DNA of 64,000 bases from Aurantimonas sp965217685 (GTDB lineage Bacteria; Pseudomonadota; Alphaproteobacteria; Rhizobiales; Rhizobiaceae), in contig CBDCIZ010000003.1 in assembly GCA_965217685.1 (NCBI GenBank), positions 558,001-622,000 of the forward strand. Reading direction: 5' to 3'. Shown in pieces: positions 35,884 to 44,785 of the stretch. The notes below the pieces were generated by a model. It saw only the letters and a program-made list of their open reading frames with translations, searched no databases and had not been told where the DNA came from. A program made the position numbers and the translations under genes. The first letter of the stretch is position 1. Each line of letters begins with the position of its first letter.

Positions 35884-36726
35884 TCATGCGATTTTTCGGG
35901 CTGGTTTGAGTAAGGCGGCGAAGGCGCTCGGCGTCAAGTTGCCGATTGCGGAATGCGGCCGGTCTTCGTTGTAGTCAATTCTCCATTCTTCGATCCGGTG
36001 GCGGGCATCGGCCATCGACAAGAACCACGAGGCGTTGAGGCATTCCTGACGAAGACGGCCGTTGAATGCCTCGACATACGCGTTGTCACCGGGCGTTCCG
36101 GGCCGCGAGAAATCCAGTTCGACCTTGTTCAGATAGGCCCATTGGTCAAGCATCCGCCCGGCAAATTCGGGGCCGTTGTCAACTCGAATGCTATGCGGCT
36201 TGCCTCGGATCCGCACGATCCGATCCAGCTTTTCGACGACCTGATAGGACCTGAAGTGAGTCCTCGCGGATGTCGCGAGAGCCTCTCTCGTATGGCAGTC
36301 CACGATCGTCAGAATACGGAATGGCCGATCGTCAAAAAGCCGGTCGGAGACGAAGTCCATCGCCCAGACATCGTTCATGGCATCTGCCTTTGAACGCCCC
36401 GAGCGATAACGACATGCCCGGCGCCGCTTCGGAGCGCGTGTGCGGATCGACAAACCTTCCTCGCTGTAAAGCCGGTAGACGCGCTTATGGTTGTCTTCCC
36501 AGCCCTCCCGCTTCAGGAGAACATGAAGGCGCCGATAGCCGAAGCGAACCCGGCTTTTGGCCAGTTCCTTCAGCCGCATTCGAAGCGCCGTCGCCGGATC
36601 GCGTCGCGCCTGGTATCGATGTGAGGCCCGTCCAAAGCCAATCGCTTGCAACGCCCGGCGTTCCGAAAGCATAAAAGCCTCCTGGTAATGCCGGACGAGC
36701 TCGCGTCGCTGGACGGGCCTCACCAC
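35884..36726 (-). CDS. IS3-family transposase OrfB
   Basis: A 280-residue integrase-type transposase. The catalytic DDE triad is visible: VWAMDFVSDRLFDDR (first Asp), IRVDNGPEFAGRML (second Asp) and YVEAFNGRLRQECLN (Glu). An HTH_21 region (RRALQAIGFGRASHRYQARRD) precedes the core. It overlaps orfA by 7 bp in the -1 frame; the complete transposase is made by a ribosomal frameshift at the A-rich CGAAAAAAGTGG near the end of orfA. The gene looks intact. Confidence 0.93.
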   Translation of the reverse strand: MVRPVQRRELVRHYQEAFMLSERRALQAIGFGRASHRYQARRDPATALRMRLKELAKSRVRFGYRRLHVLLKREGWEDNHKRVYRLYSEEGLSIRTRAPKRRRACRYRSGRSKADAMNDVWAMDFVSDRLFDDRPFRILTIVDCHTREALATSARTHFRSYQVVEKLDRIVRIRGKPHSIRVDNGPEFAGRMLDQWAYLNKVELDFSRPGTPGDNAYVEAFNGRLRQECLNASWFLSMADARHRIEEWRIDYNEDRPHSAIGNLTPSAFAALLKPARKIA

Positions 36727-36986
36727 TTTTTTCGCAGGGCATCCTGAAGCATCGATTTGTCGAGCGTCAGATCGGCGACCAGACGTTTGAGCTTCCCATT
36801 CTCGTCCTCAAGCTGTTTCAGACGACGGATCTCGGACACGCCCATCCCGGCATAGACCTTCTTCCAGCGATAAAACGTCGCCTCAGCCACGCCCATCTTG
36901 CGGCAAATCTCGCCGACCGTCGTCCCGGCATCGGCCTGTCTCAGCGCAAACGCAATCTGCTCTTCTGAAAATCGTTCCTTCGGCAT
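36720..36986 (-). CDS. IS3-family OrfA
   Basis: An 88-residue DNA-binding protein: helix-turn-helix MPKERFSEEQIAFALRQAD and TTVGEICRKMGVAEATFYRW, then a leucine-rich coiled segment (RRLKQLEDENGKLKRLVADLTLDK). It recognises the element's ends and fuses to OrfB by frameshifting at the A6G run near its 3' end. Confidence 0.93.
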   Translation of the reverse strand: MPKERFSEEQIAFALRQADAGTTVGEICRKMGVAEATFYRWKKVYAGMGVSEIRRLKQLEDENGKLKRLVADLTLDKSMLQDALRKKW

Positions 36987-37093
36987 TTCTAAGCACTCCT
37001 TGGTTGAAAGGATTGTGCCCGAAAATTCGCAGTCAATCTGGACCAGTTCGAAGGGTCAGGGTCCAAACTTTTGGCCGGAAGGAGACTGTCCGA

Positions 37094-37615
37094 TTAGCGC
37101 AACGCCTTAATGTGAATACTCCACCGCCTGAAAGGCGGTGGCTTCAGGTTACGGCTCAAAGCCGGATCGGTCCGCCGTTCGGCGGACTCAGGTGACATCG
37201 AAGTGGTTGTCCGGTTCGGGAGGCGTCTGGTGCTTATATACTCGGTCCACACCTCGTCCGTCACATTGCCACTGCTGGCCACCCAATATCCCCTCGCCCA
37301 AAGGTGCTGGCCCCAATAGCGCTTCCGCAGAATGCCGAATTCACTCAGCAGTTTGTGCGAACTGCGACCCTTCAAATACTGGACGGCGCGAGAGACCGAA
37401 AGATTCGGCGGGATCGACAACAGCATGTGGACATCATCCCGATTGATCGATCCGGCGTGCACCACCATCTCGTGCGCCCTTGCCGTCTCGCGCAACAGTT
37501 CGCGACATCGTTTGCCGACATCTCCGCCCAGCACCTGATGACGATATTTCGTCACCCAAACCAAATGATATTTGCAGTCCCAGACCGTGTGGCTGCCACG
37601 CTTGTAAGCTTCCAT
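37094..37615 (-). CDS. IS200/IS605-family transposase (TnpA), altered HUH motif
   Basis: A 173-residue Y1 transposase: MEAYKRGSHTVWDCKYHLVWVTKYRHQVL, YLKGRSSHKLLSEF, KRYWGQHLWARGYW and the tyrosine in VTDEVWTEYI. The metal-binding HUH motif, usually His-hydrophobic-His in DHVHLL, reads NRDDVHMLLSIPP, so the first histidine is aspartate. The C-terminal 35 residues are a non-family extension. Hairpins flank it: CCACCGCCT/AGGCGGTGG at 37121-37141 and CGCCTGAAGGCG near 37651, as in the subterminal structures of these elements, so the element runs from about 37110 to 37690. Confidence 0.85.
   Translation of the reverse strand: MEAYKRGSHTVWDCKYHLVWVTKYRHQVLGGDVGKRCRELLRETARAHEMVVHAGSINRDDVHMLLSIPPNLSVSRAVQYLKGRSSHKLLSEFGILRKRYWGQHLWARGYWVASSGNVTDEVWTEYISTRRLPNRTTTSMSPESAERRTDPALSRNLKPPPFRRWSIHIKALR
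37121..37141. repeat. Subterminal hairpin of the IS200-type element
   Basis: CCACCGCCT and AGGCGGTGG pair around GAA. A related stem (CGCCTGAAGGCG) occurs at about 37651. IS200/IS605 transposases recognise such single-strand hairpins at each end. Confidence 0.65.
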
Positions 37616-37842
37616 CCAAACAATCTACAACGGAACCGCCGCGATCCCAGCCGCCTGAAGGCGTGGGGTTTGCATATCCCCTATTCGGGGACTCTAAAAC
37701 TGCCGTTGTGGTGCTACCATTCCGAAGGCCTACCGTGGGCACCATCGCCCGATGATATTATAGAATTGGTGTCTTCTATCAAAAAAACCGTAGCCAACAG
37801 TGATTCTTGTGGTAGGATATTTGCCGTTGTTGGGTGAAGGAT

Positions 37843-38400
37843 CTATCGCCCTGCCATGTCGAGAAGCTGATACCAGCCTGCGATGAGGCGGACAGCGGGT
37901 TCGCGGAGCGGATAGAACGGCACGTTCCGCAGTGTCCTTGGACCAAGCAAACCGAGGTCGGGCTCGTCGCCGAGGGTCACGTCGGCGGCGTATCGGCCTA
38001 TCAGCGACGCCATTGCAATTCCCGCGCCATTGTAGCCAAGGGCAAAACTAATCCTGTCGTCCAACCGGCCGATCTGGGGGATGGCATGGAGGGTCATGGC
38101 GACGAGACCAGACCATCGATGGGTGACCGGCACATCCTGCAAGTCCGGAAAGACGCGAACCATCACCCGCTCCAGCGCGTCGAACGCCGCTTGGCTGTCG
38201 GTCTTGCCGAAGGCCCCGCGGCCGCCGAAGATCAGGCGATCCCGATACGGCCGGAACCAGCGCATCATCCGTCGCGTCTCCGAGTAGCTGCGGCCATGGC
38301 GCAGCAGCCGGCTGCGAAGCTCCTCGGAGAGCGGTCGGGTGGCGACCATTGAGCTACGAAAGGGAATCACTGAGCAGCGGATCGCGGCCGTTCCGGAGGC
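37843..38400 (-). pseudogene. FAD-dependent oxidase gene, 3' half (split by IS630)
   Basis: The C-terminal half of a DAO-family oxidase: IPFRSSMVATRPLSEELR, RMMRWFRPYRDRLIFGGRGAFG and the closing SFALGYNGAGIAMASLIGRY, to the stop at 37843. Joining it to the 5' half at 39457 by removing 38401-39456 plus one target TA gives an unbroken frame (GYSDLASGTAAIRCSVIPF). The gene was the last of the leftward operon that starts with the GlpD-like gene at 48031. Confidence 0.88.
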
Positions 38401-38415
38401 TAGAGCATCGGGCGA

Positions 38416-39018
38416 TTAATCTGCAACGCAGCCTGCAGCTTTGAAGTAGTTCCAGCATTCGTCGGGTGAGAAGAGAGCACAGATGTCGCCGACGGCGCGC
38501 CAGAGTTCGTCCAGAGTGCGGGCGACGGCCTTTCGAAGCAGGGTTTTGAGCTTGGAGAATGCCATTTCGATCGGATTGAGGTTCGGCGAGTATTTCGGCA
38601 GGAACAAGAGCCATGCGCCTCGCTCAGTGATGGCCTGCGCGGCTCTCGGGCTCTTGTGGACGTTCAGATTGTCCAAAATGACGACGTCGCCGGGTTCGAG
38701 ACATGGCGCCAGTTGCGTGCGCACGTAGACGTCGAAAGCCGCGCCGTCCATGGCGCCATCGATGATCCAGGGGGCGACGAGTTCATGGCATCTGAGGCCG
38801 GCCACGAAGGTCTGGGTCTGCCATTTGCCAAACGGCGCCTGCGCCCGCAGACGCTCGCCGCAGGGGCTGCGTCCCCTGAGCGGCGTCATGTTGGTCTTCA
38901 CGCTGGTTTCGTCGATGAAGACCAGCCGTGCTGGTTGGCGGCGCATGAAGGGCTGACGCCGGTCTTGCCACTCACGCCGCGCCGCCTTGACGTCGGAACG
39001 TTCTTGCTCCGATGCCAA
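38416..39018 (-). CDS. IS630-family transposase, catalytic part (OrfB)
   Basis: A 200-residue DDE domain: LVFIDETSVKTNM (first Asp), VVILDNLNVHKSPRA (second Asp) and LPKYSPNLNPIEMAFSKLK (Glu). It overlaps the orfA frame by 47 bp. The run of eight A on the coding strand in TATAAAAAAAACACTG at the overlap is a typical slippery site, so the full transposase is probably produced by programmed frameshifting. Confidence 0.92.
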   Translation of the reverse strand: MASEQERSDVKAARREWQDRRQPFMRRQPARLVFIDETSVKTNMTPLRGRSPCGERLRAQAPFGKWQTQTFVAGLRCHELVAPWIIDGAMDGAAFDVYVRTQLAPCLEPGDVVILDNLNVHKSPRAAQAITERGAWLLFLPKYSPNLNPIEMAFSKLKTLLRKAVARTLDELWRAVGDICALFSPDECWNYFKAAGCVAD

Positions 39019-39373
39019 CAGTGTTTTTTTTATAGGTGAACCCTTCCTGGCGCAGGAGCTTGGAAAGGTTCGACGGATCGGCCGTCACGCCGTGCTGCTC
39101 TTCCAGCCAGGCGGCAAGGCCCGGCATGGTGATGTCGGGCTTGGCCTTCACCTTCTCGACGATGGCGAGCCGATGCGGACCGAGCTTGCCGGACCCGGCA
39201 GGACGGCCCTGCCTGGCCGGTTCCACGGAACCGGTGCGGGCGTAGCGGGCCTGAATTCTCACCGCGGTCGAGGGCGCAACCTCAAGCCGCGCCGCCGCAG
39301 CACGCCGCGTCTCGCCGGCCGCAACACCGCGAACGATCCGAAGCCGCAAGTCCGATGAAACCGATTTGCCCAT
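38972..39373 (-). CDS. IS630-family transposase, DNA-binding part (OrfA)
   Basis: A 133-residue helix-turn-helix protein starting MGKSVSSDLRLRIVRGVAAG, with ARLEVAPSTAVRIQARYARTG and GLAAWLEEQHGVTADPSNLSKLL. I place the start at ATG 39373 where family members begin; the frame is open to 39394. It joins OrfB through the A8 run. Confidence 0.9.
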   Translation of the reverse strand: MGKSVSSDLRLRIVRGVAAGETRRAAAARLEVAPSTAVRIQARYARTGSVEPARQGRPAGSGKLGPHRLAIVEKVKAKPDITMPGLAAWLEEQHGVTADPSNLSKLLRQEGFTYKKNTVGIGARTFRRQGGAA

Positions 39374-39456
39374 GGTGCGCATCCTCCCGCGCACAGGGAA
39401 TCAGAATTCGCGCCCAAGCGGAACCAAGCGATTCAAAATTCTTGCCGGACGCTCTA

Positions 39457-40261
39457 GGTCGGAATAACCGTTCGTCGCCAGGAGCGCGTACTTTGCGCGG
39501 ATTGTCCCCAAAGGTGTCTCGACCACCACTCCGGAGCCATCCTGGCGGATGGACGTTGCCAGGGCGCCCTCCCAAATGTCGCCCCCCCGTCCACGCAAAC
39601 CCTCGGCGAGACCGAGCGCATAGTTCAAGGGATGGATGAGACCGGCATGGGAGACCAGCACGCCGCCGACAAAGTCGGCCGAGCCGGTCTCTTCGGCGAC
39701 CTCCTCCCGATCGAGGATGCGGCTAGTCTCGTCGCCGAAGTCCTCTCGCATAGTCCGCGCCTCGGCCTTCAAGGCGTCGAAGGCGCTCGAAGAGTGGGCG
39801 CAGCGCAGGTTGCCGGTCATGGTGAGATCGGCATCGTCGATCCCGTCGCGCCGCACTGCTTCTTTGACGGCGTCGACGGCCTCGTAGCCGAGTTCGGCCA
39901 TGCGCCGGGCGACGTCGAGACCGTAACGACTCGCGATGGCGGGAATGGCGAATCGGAACTTCGGCGACACCACCCCGCCGTTTCGTCCGCTCGCCCCCCA
40001 GCCGATGCCGTTCGCCTCGACGATCAGGGGCCGAAGGCCCCGCTCGACGAAACGTTGGGCCGCAGACAATCCGGTATAGCCGCCGCCGACGATGACCACG
40101 TCGACGCTAACCTGCCCACCGGCGCCCCAAAGTCCGGGCGGGGACGCGCCGTCTCCATCCAGAGCGAGGCCGGCCACACTGCGAGGGAAGACGCTATCGC
40201 CACGTCCTTTCCGGGCGCTGCTGCCGTCACCGGACGCCGGCCATGTCGGCGTCGATCGCAT
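39457..40261 (-). pseudogene. FAD-dependent oxidase gene, 5' half (split by IS630)
   Basis: The N-terminal half of a DAO-family oxidase: VDVVIVGGGYTGLSAAQRFVERG (FAD turn), GWGASGRNGGVVSPKFRF, and up to LLATNGYSDL, where IS630 interrupts it. The protein is related to gamma-glutamylputrescine oxidase-like enzymes that oxidise N-substituted amino acids. The frame opens at 40261, overlapping the HAD gene end by 35 bp; a GTG at 40177 is a more compact start. Which one is used is unclear. Confidence 0.86.
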
Positions 40262-40940
40262 CGGCCAGCTGGGCCAGCGTCGCGAAGTGGAAGTCCGGTT
40301 TCGTCACCTCCTTCGGCACCGGGGTCCCGCCAAAACCCTTCTGACCCCGCCGTCGTTCGATCCAGCAGACCGTATAGCCGAGCTTGCGCGCCACTCCGAT
40401 GTCGTGATGCTGGCTCTGGGCAACATGCAGGATTTCCTCCTGTTTGAAGCCAAAGGCAGACTGGCGGCCGCGATTGAAGGCGAAGAACGCCGGATTGGGC
40501 TTGGGAACGCCGGCTTCGTCCAACGTCACGCTGTCGTGGAAGGGGTGGTCGAGGGTGTGGGAATAGCAGGAGAAGGCCACCCGGTCGGCATTGGTCATCG
40601 CCACCAGCCTGAAGCGGCTGCGGAGCCGCTTCAGGGCCTCGACCGAGTCCGGAAAGGCCGGCCATTGCAGGACCTCCGTCTGAAAGGCCGCCGCCGCCGC
40701 CGCGCTCGCATCGAGCCCGAGCTTCTGCGCGACATAGAGGTAGACGTTCCCCATGACCTCACTGGAGCGGCCGGGATGCACGTCGCGGGCCTCGACATAG
40801 GGGCCAAAGAGGTCGTCGTCGCTCAGATCCTCGGCGGCCGGGCCGCCGATCGCGCGAAAGCCGTCAAGAACACCCTTCTCGAAATCGACGAGCGTTCCGA
40901 CGACGTCAAAAGTGAGAACCTTGAAGCGGGCGAAAGTCAT
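40227..40940 (-). CDS. HAD-family hydrolase (haloacid dehalogenase/phosphatase class)
   Basis: A 237-residue HAD protein. Motif I is LTFDVVGTLVDF (nucleophile Asp11), motif II MTNAD near residue 116, motif III lysine in GVPKPNPAFF, motif IV in HVAQSQHHDIGVARKLGY. The VAQSQHHDI sequence is close to that of L-2-haloacid dehalogenase-like members, but the family also includes small-molecule phosphatases. It lies between the OYE-type demethylase and the split oxidase in one leftward operon. The role in the pathway is unknown; AAAGGA 10 nt before the ATG supports the start. Confidence 0.86.
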   Translation of the reverse strand: MTFARFKVLTFDVVGTLVDFEKGVLDGFRAIGGPAAEDLSDDDLFGPYVEARDVHPGRSSEVMGNVYLYVAQKLGLDASAAAAAAFQTEVLQWPAFPDSVEALKRLRSRFRLVAMTNADRVAFSCYSHTLDHPFHDSVTLDEAGVPKPNPAFFAFNRGRQSAFGFKQEEILHVAQSQHHDIGVARKLGYTVCWIERRRGQKGFGGTPVPKEVTKPDFHFATLAQLADAIDADMAGVR

Positions 40941-41001
40941 GAAGCGTGTGTCCTTTTAAAAAGGCGGTTCAGGGTGGGCCGGTCGGCCGATACTTCAATC
41001 G

Positions 41002-43068
41002 TCAAAGCGGGCTGCAGATGCGGACCGCGTCGAGCATCGCGGCATGGATGTTGCGACTGGAAACCGCGTCGCCGATGCGATGGAGTTCGAAACCGTCCCG
41101 TGCCGCTGCGGGTTGCGGCGCGGCGCGGACGAAGGTCTCGATGTCGGTGACGCCCTCATTGCCGGAAGCCGTGCGAAGCTCCTCGAACAATTCGTTCATC
41201 GGGATACTGCCCTGCTCGACGATCACCTGATCGACCGCCACGATCTTCACCTCTCGGGAGATCTCGTTGAGGAGCACGGCTTCGAGCAGGTTGTCGCGGC
41301 GGCGAACGGCGAGGAGCCGAGTTTCTGAGATCGGCTGTAGGGCGAGCGACAGGAATCGCTTCTTCCAGCGCAGCCTTTCTGCGTAGGTCAACTCTTCGGC
41401 GAGATTGGCATCGATCGTCGCATAGGTGACGCTGGCGCCAGCTTTCTTGGCCCGCTCGGCCGCAAGCGGCGCCGGATGGCGGCCGGTGCCGTCATAGACG
41501 AGAACGTCGCGGCCGACCGGCGTCTGGCCCGAGACGATGTCCCAAGTGCTGACGCAAAGCTCGCTGCCGTCGACGAGATCGATTTGCGGCAGGCCACCGG
41601 TGGCAAGGATCACCACCTCGGGTGTGAGCGCGATGATGTCGCCGGCTTCCATGTAGCTGTTGGTATGGATCGGGACCCCGCGACGTTCCAGTTCGGCGAC
41701 CCGCCATTCGACGATGCCGACGAGGTCGCGGCGCCAGGAGCCCGTCGCGCCGAGGAGGATCTGCCCGCCGACATCGGCCGCCGCCTCGTAGAGCGAAACG
41801 TCATGGCCGCGCTCGGCGCTGATGCGGGCAGCCTCCAACCCCGCCGGTCCGCCGCCGACGATCACGACCTTGCGCTTCGGCCCGCTCGTCGGCGCGGTGA
41901 CGTGGCTGAGGACCGTCTCCCGGCCGGTCACCGGATTGTGGAGACAGGAGGGGCGATAGGGCGATTGGCAATGGGTCGCGCCGATGCAGGGGCGCACGTG
42001 ATCCTCGCGGCCGGCGGCAAGCTTTTCCACCATGTGCGGATCGGCGATCTGGGCCCTGGTCATGCCCGCCATGTCGACCTTGCCCTCGGCGACAGCGAAG
42101 CGCGCCGAGGCCAGATCGGAAATCCGCGCGGCGTGGAAGACCGGCAGCCCGGCCTCGCGCCGGAAGGCACCGACGGGCTCGACCCAAGGCGCCAGCGGTG
42201 AGCCCATGCCGGGCATGTTCTCCTCGGCGAGTGCCCGGGTCGTGTCCATCGTGCCGTAGATGGCGTTGAAGAAGTCTACCGCGCCTTCCCGCTTCAGGAT
42301 CTGCGCGGCCTTGACGCATTCGTCGAAATTCATGCCGCCGGGGGTCGCCTCGTCGACAACGAAGCGGATGCCGACGAGGAAGTCATCGCCGGTCGCCTCG
42401 CGGATCGCTTCATGCACCATCAGCGCGAAGCGGCAGCGGTTTTCCAAGGAGCCGCCGAAACGGTCGCTGCGCCGGTTCGTCGCCGGCGACAGGAACTGGC
42501 CGATGAGATGGCCGGCCGAGAGCGTCTCGATTCCGTCGATCCCACCTTCCTTGCAGCGCCGCGCCGCCGCACCATAGGCCTTCACCACCCGGCCGACGTC
42601 GTGCTCGTCCATCTCTTTGGGGATGCTGCGGTGGAGCGTCTCGCGCAAGGGGGACGGCGCGATGGTGGTCAGCCAGTCGCCGGCATAGGGATCGCCGCGC
42701 CGGCCGAGATGGCTGATCTGGCACATCAGCGCAGCGCCCTCCCCATGCATGCGCTCGGAGAACTGCTGGAGGTGCGGAATAATCGCGTCCGAGCCGACAT
42801 TGAGCTGGCGAAAGATGTTCGGCGAATCCCGGTCGACGTTGGACGAGCCGCCGAACATGGAAAGAGCGAGCCCGCCCTTGGCCTTTTCCAGGTGATAGCG
42901 CTGATAGGCCTCCTGCGGCGTGCCGCCGACTTCCAGGCCGCAGGCGTGGCTGGTGCTCATGATGCGATTACGCAGCGTCAGATGCTTGATCGTCAGCGGC
43001 TGCAGCAGAGGATCTTTCGGCGGCGACACGGCTCTGGATGTGGCGTTCTGTTCGGGTAAATTTAGCAT
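41002..43068 (-). CDS. Old-Yellow-Enzyme-type N-demethylase (dimethylamine/N-methylproline class)
   Basis: A 688-residue iron-sulfur flavoprotein. The N-terminal FMN barrel (LTIKHLTLRNRIMSTSHA, QISHLGRRG, SAGHLIGQFLSPATNRRSD) is followed by a cysteine cluster region (RPCIGATHCQSPYRPSCLHNP) and a C-terminal FAD/NAD-type domain (VVIVGGGPAGLEAARISAERG). The layout is that of dimethylamine/trimethylamine dehydrogenases and of the rhizobial enzymes that demethylate N-methylproline or dimethylglycine. Start ATG 43068 follows GAGAG; an upstream TTG is less likely. It belongs to the operon with the ABC transporter encoded upstream, so the transporter probably imports its substrate or precursor. Confidence 0.88.
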   Translation of the reverse strand: MLNLPEQNATSRAVSPPKDPLLQPLTIKHLTLRNRIMSTSHACGLEVGGTPQEAYQRYHLEKAKGGLALSMFGGSSNVDRDSPNIFRQLNVGSDAIIPHLQQFSERMHGEGAALMCQISHLGRRGDPYAGDWLTTIAPSPLRETLHRSIPKEMDEHDVGRVVKAYGAAARRCKEGGIDGIETLSAGHLIGQFLSPATNRRSDRFGGSLENRCRFALMVHEAIREATGDDFLVGIRFVVDEATPGGMNFDECVKAAQILKREGAVDFFNAIYGTMDTTRALAEENMPGMGSPLAPWVEPVGAFRREAGLPVFHAARISDLASARFAVAEGKVDMAGMTRAQIADPHMVEKLAAGREDHVRPCIGATHCQSPYRPSCLHNPVTGRETVLSHVTAPTSGPKRKVVIVGGGPAGLEAARISAERGHDVSLYEAAADVGGQILLGATGSWRRDLVGIVEWRVAELERRGVPIHTNSYMEAGDIIALTPEVVILATGGLPQIDLVDGSELCVSTWDIVSGQTPVGRDVLVYDGTGRHPAPLAAERAKKAGASVTYATIDANLAEELTYAERLRWKKRFLSLALQPISETRLLAVRRRDNLLEAVLLNEISREVKIVAVDQVIVEQGSIPMNELFEELRTASGNEGVTDIETFVRAAPQPAAARDGFELHRIGDAVSSRNIHAAMLDAVRICSPL

Positions 43069-43161
43069 GGATCGGTCTCTCAAGTTCAGGCAAAGCAATG
43101 GCGTCGGCTGGACGGGTACTCGTCAGACCGTTGCGATCACCGGCCCGTTTCGGGCGAGCGG

Positions 43162-43950
43162 TTAAAAGATCTGGCTGAGAAAGCGCTTTGTGCGCTCGTC
43201 CTTCGCCCTGGTGAAAAGCTCCTCCGGCGGCCCGTGCTCGACGATCACGCCCCTGTCGGTGAAATACACGTGGTCGGCGACCTCCCGGGCAAAGCCCATT
43301 TCGTGGGTCACGAGAATGCAGGTCATGCCCTCGGCGGCGAGTTCCTTGATCGTCAGGAGCACCTCCTTGACCGTCTCCGGGTCGAGGGCCGCGGTGACCT
43401 CATCGAACAGCATCACGTCCGGCCGCATGGCGAGGCTGCGGGCGATCGCCACGCGCTGCTGCTGGCCGCCGGAAAGATGGCCGGGGTAGACGTCTTCCTT
43501 GCCGGAGAGCCGCACCTTGGCAATCAGAGCCCGAGCCCGCGCCTCGACCTCTCGTTTGGGCTCCTTCAACACCTTCACCGGCGCCATCATGACGTTCTCG
43601 AGCGCCGTCTTGTGGGGAAAGAGATTGTACTGCTGGAAGACGATCCCGACCTTCTTGCGCAAGGCCAGCTTATCGAGCTTGGGATCGTTGACCTCCTGGC
43701 CCTCGACGGCGATCGAGCCCTTCTGGATGTCGTTGAGACCGTTGATGCAGCGGATCAGCGTCGACTTGCCGGAGCCGGACGGGCCGATGATACAGACCAC
43801 TTCGCCCTTCTTCACGTCCATGCTGACGCCGCGCAGCACCTCCAGCTTGCCGAAGGACTTGTGGACGTCCTTGATCGAGACGAGCGGCATGTCCGGAGTC
43901 CAGGTCGCCGGCGCCGTCGCATGCGGGGAAATCTCAGGAGTCGACGGCAT
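43162..43950 (-). CDS. Polar amino-acid-type ABC transporter, ATP-binding subunit
   Basis: A 262-residue ATPase: Walker A GPSGSGKST, Q loop FQQYNLFPHKTALEN, signature LSGGQQQR, Walker B VMLFDEVTAALD and switch LVTHEMGF. The sequence is of the GlnQ/HisP class. ATG 43950 overlaps the permease gene by 17 bp; ATG 43890 (MPLVSIKDVHKSFG) would give a protein without the 20-residue leader. It completes a transporter encoded by four adjacent genes. Confidence 0.93.
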   Translation of the reverse strand: MPSTPEISPHATAPATWTPDMPLVSIKDVHKSFGKLEVLRGVSMDVKKGEVVCIIGPSGSGKSTLIRCINGLNDIQKGSIAVEGQEVNDPKLDKLALRKKVGIVFQQYNLFPHKTALENVMMAPVKVLKEPKREVEARARALIAKVRLSGKEDVYPGHLSGGQQQRVAIARSLAMRPDVMLFDEVTAALDPETVKEVLLTIKELAAEGMTCILVTHEMGFAREVADHVYFTDRGVIVEHGPPEELFTRAKDERTKRFLSQIF

Positions 43951-44785
43951 ATTTGCGCTCGATCATTCGTGTCCAGATGGAAATTGGATAAATGTAGGCG
44001 AAGAACAGAAGCAGCAAGAACAGGTAGAACGGGACGAGAAGTTCCGGCCGCGCCCCCGCCGCCTCCATCGCGGCCTGGGCATTTCCGACCGCCTCACGCA
44101 CGCCGAGGATCGAAGCCATCGGCGTCGCCATGGCAAGCAGCGCATACCAGTTCATCCAGGGCGGGATCGTCCGCTTGATGCATTGCGGCAGGATGATCCA
44201 GCGCAACGACTGGCTATGGGTGAAGGCCAGACTCTCGGCCGATTCCCACTGGCCTTTAGGGATCGAGACGATGGCGCCACGGACGATCTCGCTGACATTC
44301 GCCATGACCGGCAGCGAGAAGGCGAAGGTGGCCTTCAGCCAGTCGGACATGATGAAGGTTCCCCCGCCGGGCAGCTGGAGCTCGAACGGCACCAGCAGCA
44401 TAACCACGAACAGGATCACCAGCCAGGGCGAATTGCGGAACAGATGCGTCACCAGCCAGGCCGGGGCGCTGATGAAGCGCGTCCGGCCGAGTTGCAGCAA
44501 GCCGAGGCCGATGCCGAGCACGGTGGCGATCGCCATGGCGAGAAAGCTCATGCCGAGATTGAGCAGAAAGCCCTTGAGGATGAAGGGGATCCACTCGACC
44601 AACGTGGCCAGCGGCGACGGCGGTCCAGCCGCGCCGGCGCTCTGGGCATGAGCCGTGGCGATGGCGAGGCTGACGAGGAACAGCGCCAGAAGCCCGATCC
44701 CGTGCCAGCCGCGAAGCGCGCGGCTCGGCAGAAAGGACGAGACCGCCTCAACGTCGATCCGAAAGGGTTTCGCCGGCGCTTTCAT
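43934..44785 (-). CDS. Polar amino-acid-type ABC transporter permease 2
   Basis: A 283-residue membrane protein with an unusual ~60-residue N-terminal extension, then the permease core (FLLNLGMSFLAMAIATVLGIGLGL, FRNSPWLVILFVVMLLVPF) and the EAA loop (ESAESLAFTHSQSLRWIILPQ). The start is ATG 44785, overlapping the stop of permease 1 as ATGA. In this frame the sequence upstream is a shadow of permease 1. It forms the heteromeric channel with permease 1. Confidence 0.92.
   Translation of the reverse strand: MKAPAKPFRIDVEAVSSFLPSRALRGWHGIGLLALFLVSLAIATAHAQSAGAAGPPSPLATLVEWIPFILKGFLLNLGMSFLAMAIATVLGIGLGLLQLGRTRFISAPAWLVTHLFRNSPWLVILFVVMLLVPFELQLPGGGTFIMSDWLKATFAFSLPVMANVSEIVRGAIVSIPKGQWESAESLAFTHSQSLRWIILPQCIKRTIPPWMNWYALLAMATPMASILGVREAVGNAQAAMEAAGARPELLVPFYLFLLLLFFAYIYPISIWTRMIERKYAVDS

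Larger units (their letters stand above)
35873..37045 (-). mobile_element. IS3-family insertion sequence
   Basis: Ends TGGTCCAGAT (35873) and ATCTGGACCA (ending 37045) are perfect 10-bp inverted repeats and begin TG/end CA as in IS3 elements. Inside are orfA and orfB in the usual overlapping order. I did not find matching short target duplications at the two edges (CTC and GTT flank them), so the copy may have recombined after insertion. A sequence of unclear origin with GGTCTGCCCCC lies just left of it at about 35807. Confidence 0.85.
38401..39456 (-). mobile_element. IS630-family insertion sequence
   Basis: The element begins TAGAGCATCGGGC and ends, on the other strand, TAGAGCGTCCGGC; TA at both edges is the expected target duplication. 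It carries two overlapping transposase frames. It interrupts an FAD oxidase gene with an exact TA duplication and no other change, so the insertion is recent relative to the decay seen elsewhere. Confidence 0.9.
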
